Assembly: GCF_002940685.1 (NCBI RefSeq)
Contig: NZ_PNFP01000016.1
Location: forward strand, 124,001 to 188,000
DNA from: Ensifer adhaerens
Lineage (GTDB): Bacteria; Pseudomonadota; Alphaproteobacteria; Rhizobiales; Rhizobiaceae
Direction of reading: 5' to 3'
DNA length: 64,000 bases
Positions 61,734 through 64,000 of the stretch are shown here, one piece after another (position 1 is the first letter of the stretch; each line of letters starts with the position of its first letter). A program made the position numbers and the translations under genes. A model generated the notes under the pieces. That model was not told where the DNA came from. It saw only the letters and a program-made list of their open reading frames with translations, and did not search any database.

Positions 61734-62813
61734 ATGACGATGACAAACGGGACGACGCGCGAAGGCAGGAGAGCTTTCGCGACCCGTGCACGCACTGTGG
61801 CACTGTCCTTGGCGACGCTGACCGCCCTGTTCGGCACGGCGCAAGCGGCCGAACTCAACATCTACAACTGGGGCGAATACATCAATCCGGCCGTGCTGAA
61901 GAAGTTCGAGGAAGAGACCCAGATCAAGGTCAACCTCTCGACCTACTCCTCCAACGAGGAGATGCTGGCGAAGATCCAGGGCGGCGCCACGGGCTACGAC
62001 ATCGTCTTCCCGTCGGTGCACATGCAGGACATCATGTCCAAGCTCGACCTGCTCGAAAAGACCGACATCAACGCCTATGAGGGCTTCAAGAACATCGACC
62101 CGACGTTCCTGCGCGCCAAGAGCGACCCGAAGGGCGAGTATTGCCTGCCTTACGCCTTCGGCTCGGTCGGTATCCTCTACAACCGCAAACTGCTCGGCAA
62201 GGACGTGACCGGCTGGCGCGACCTGATCGAGACCGTGAAGGCGAAGGGCCTGAAGTTCACCCTGCTCGATGACATGCGCGAGGTGCTCTCGGTCGGCCTC
62301 ATCCTCAATGGCCACAAGGTCAATTCCACCGACCCGGCGGAGCTGCAGCAGGCGGCCGACACGATCATCGCGATGAAGCCGGACGTGGCCGCGTTCACCT
62401 ATGACACCCGCCCGATGGTCGCCGCCGGCGACGTGGCGGCCGGGCACTTCTTCGTCGGCTCGATGGTCGACGTCTTCGCCAATCCGAAAGATCTCGGCTA
62501 CGTGATCCCGGAGGAAGGCGCGACGATGTACCAGGAGGATATCTGCGTCCTGAAGTCCGCGCCGAACAAGGAGAACGCCCTCAAGTTCCTGCAGTTCTAC
62601 ACCCGTCCGGAGGTGGCGGCGCTCAACATCGAACAACAGACCAACGGCACGGCCAACGTGCCGGCGCGGCAATTGACCCCCGAGCAGATCAAGAATAGCA
62701 AGGAAATCAACCCGCCGCCGGAAACCATGCAGAAGCTGCAGATCTTCGAAGATCTCGGCCCCGGCGTGCGCCAGCTCGACCGGGTCTGGACGAAGGTGAA
62801 GACGGCGCAATAA
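61734..62813 (+). CDS. Pot-type ABC transporter substrate-binding protein
   Basis: This 359-residue periplasmic protein has a signal peptide with a long positive start (hydrophobic core VALSLATLTALFGT, cleavage near AQA-AELN). It has the PotD/PotF opening LNIYNWGEYINPAVLKKFEEETQIKVN, and GYDIVFPSVHMQDIMSK, LPYAFGSVGILYN and GATMYQEDICVLKSAPNK. The start is ATG 61734 with GAGGAG upstream. It is divergent from the ATPase gene. A polyamine-type or amide substrate is likely, given the peptidase in the operon. Confidence 0.92.
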   Translation: MTMTNGTTREGRRAFATRARTVALSLATLTALFGTAQAAELNIYNWGEYINPAVLKKFEEETQIKVNLSTYSSNEEMLAKIQGGATGYDIVFPSVHMQDIMSKLDLLEKTDINAYEGFKNIDPTFLRAKSDPKGEYCLPYAFGSVGILYNRKLLGKDVTGWRDLIETVKAKGLKFTLLDDMREVLSVGLILNGHKVNSTDPAELQQAADTIIAMKPDVAAFTYDTRPMVAAGDVAAGHFFVGSMVDVFANPKDLGYVIPEEGATMYQEDICVLKSAPNKENALKFLQFYTRPEVAALNIEQQTNGTANVPARQLTPEQIKNSKEINPPPETMQKLQIFEDLGPGVRQLDRVWTKVKTAQ

Positions 62814-62887
62814 TCATGTGATGCGATCGAGCGGGATGGCGGCGGAGCTTGCTGCTCTCCCGCTCTGATCATGCAATGGGAGGGGAC

Positions 62888-63745
62888 GTGGCACAGCGCA
62901 TCCTGAAGCTGCTGCGCAGCGACGAGCTCAGACGCTCGAAATCGGACAAGCTCATCGCCAACTACATCGAGCGCAATCTCGCGGAGATCCCGTTCGAGAC
63001 CGCGCGCTCGATCGCGACGCGTCTCGAGGTCTCGCCGATGACGGTCGGCCGTTATCTCCGGCGAATGGGTTTCGACGGTCTCGACGAGTTGAAGCACGCG
63101 CTCAGGCGCGACGGCTCCAACAATCCCGCCTGGCAGGTCAAGGGCTCGGTCGGGCGGCTGCGGGAGGACAATCGCGAGGGCAAGCTGCTGGCCGGCCTGA
63201 TCCAGCAGCAGGTCGACAATCTCGGCATGATCTACGAGCTGACGACGGCGCCGGAATGGCAGCAGGCGATCGAGGCGCTGATCGCTGCCAGCGAAGTCTA
63301 TGTCGCCGCCTACCAGAACGTTCGCGGCATCGCGCAATACTTTGCCAGCCAACTGTCCTACACCCGGCCGCGTGTTCAGTTTGTCGATGGTCTCAACGGC
63401 ACCTATGCCGAACTGCTCGACGGTTCCGTCGAGGGGCGCGTGCTGTTCCTGCACGATGTTCGCCGGTTTGCCGCCAAGGCGCGCCCGCTTGCCGAGGAAG
63501 CCCGCCGCGCCGGCGTCAAGGTCATCCTCTTCACCGACGAGTTCTGCCCCTGGGCGCCCGAGGTTTCCGACATCTGCCTCGTCGTGCCCGGCTCGCATGG
63601 TCCGCTCTGGGACGGAGCCGCGACGACGGTCGCTGTCATGGACCTGCTGTTGAGCAACATTATCGTCGTGCTCGGCGACGAGGTCGGCGAACGTGTCGCC
63701 CAATTGACCCGACTACAGAACGTCTTCGGCGATTTCGAGGACTAG
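62888..63745 (+). CDS. RpiR/MurR-family transcriptional regulator
   Basis: This 285-residue regulator has an N-terminal HTH (SKSDKLIANYIERNLAEIPFETARSIATRLEVSPMTVGRYLRRMGFDGLDELKHAL) and a C-terminal SIS-like domain (SEVYVAAYQNVRGIAQYFASQLSYTRPRVQF). It lies 74 bases after the binding protein gene. Start: GTG 62888 has GGGAGGGG directly upstream; ATG 62876 is open in frame but lacks a site. It probably controls the adjacent Pot-type operon, a role inferred from position. Confidence 0.88.
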   Translation: MAQRILKLLRSDELRRSKSDKLIANYIERNLAEIPFETARSIATRLEVSPMTVGRYLRRMGFDGLDELKHALRRDGSNNPAWQVKGSVGRLREDNREGKLLAGLIQQQVDNLGMIYELTTAPEWQQAIEALIAASEVYVAAYQNVRGIAQYFASQLSYTRPRVQFVDGLNGTYAELLDGSVEGRVLFLHDVRRFAAKARPLAEEARRAGVKVILFTDEFCPWAPEVSDICLVVPGSHGPLWDGAATTVAVMDLLLSNIIVVLGDEVGERVAQLTRLQNVFGDFED

Positions 63746-64000
63746 GTCCTGACGGGTTGATGGCGTGTAGCTGACATCACCCAATTCGCCAGCTATCGAG
63801 ATTGGTGCTGGGAGGGCGGGAGAAACCCCTCTGCTCTTCTTGGAGCCCCAGCTGATCCCCTCGCCAAGTCTTCATCTCCCGGCTTGACTAAGAGCACCAT
63901 CTGCGTAGCTCCATCGGTTCAGTCATGCAAGTTTTGGGCGCGCGACCCAATGGGCACTCCAGAACGAGCGTGCCGCGTATTTCGGTCGGGCAGGGAGGTT

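Noticed and set aside
63746-64000. Possible gene or terminator at the right edge
   Set aside because: I found no frame with a ribosome site and no clear hairpin in the last 255 bases.

Overview
The window looks like part of a large secondary replicon (megaplasmid or chromid) of a Rhizobiaceae bacterium, most like Ensifer/Sinorhizobium. The reasons are a complete repABC cassette (minus strand, about 7.7-11.3 kb), a RHE_PE00001-type rhizobial plasmid gene beside it, high G+C, and many ABC and tripartite uptake systems typical of rhizobial accessory replicons. I assign this from gene content and familiarity only; no database search was possible.

Layout. 0-3.7 kb: the tail of an rRNA pseudouridine synthase, then a tctCBA tripartite carboxylate transporter. 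3.8-5.3 kb: a small secreted Cys/His protein behind an FNR-type box, an FNR/FixK-family regulator and a small membrane protein. 5.3-12.9 kb: the replication and partition region, with repA, repB, a counter-transcribed RNA and repC. Seven 16-bp parS-like palindromes of two sequence classes are scattered from 1.6 to 12.9 kb, with a broken P-loop kinase gene and an orphan HutC-type repressor among them. 12.9-18.6 kb: signalling genes (adenylate cyclase, OmpR-type two-component pair, lipoprotein, EAL protein). 18.7-24.0 kb: a NarL-type two-component pair flanked by two genes for Gly-rich secreted proteins. Each of those two genes has the same CTAGGACC-N3-GTCC element upstream. A membrane-bound alpha/beta hydrolase follows.

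24.0-30.4 kb: a sugar-alcohol type ABC transporter with a xylitol-type dehydrogenase and an AraC regulator, then pepT and a frameshifted antitoxin-like gene. 32.0-39.6 kb: a homoprotocatechuate meta-cleavage operon, transcribed as hpaF-hpaE-hpaD-decarboxylase-hpaG-hpaH-hpaI, with a divergent HpaR. Its translationally coupled aromatic amino acid decarboxylase would tie tyrosine or DOPA use to the pathway. The upper-pathway genes hpaB and hpaC and an HpaA-type regulator lie 15 kb away at 54.5-57.6 kb.

Between these two blocks (39.6-49.3 kb) is a tightly overlapping catabolic operon: an APH-type kinase, an AGXT2-like class III PLP enzyme, a second class III aminotransferase, a HAD hydrolase, a Tm-1-like protein and an IclR regulator. 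It is divergent from an amino acid permease and an aldehyde dehydrogenase. The kinase/PLP-enzyme pair resembles hydroxylysine or ethanolamine kinase plus phospho-lyase pairs. 49.3-54.4 kb holds a LysR regulator, an adenine-deaminase-family enzyme, a YczE-type membrane protein and a GAF-GGDEF-PilZ protein. 57.6-63.7 kb holds a Pot-type ABC transporter coupled to a P1-family (DmpA-like) peptidase, with an RpiR regulator.

The most interesting points are the dispersed two-class parS array, the Gly-rich protein/two-component cluster with its shared operator, the kinase plus phospho-lyase-like operon, and the decarboxylase inside the hpa operon.
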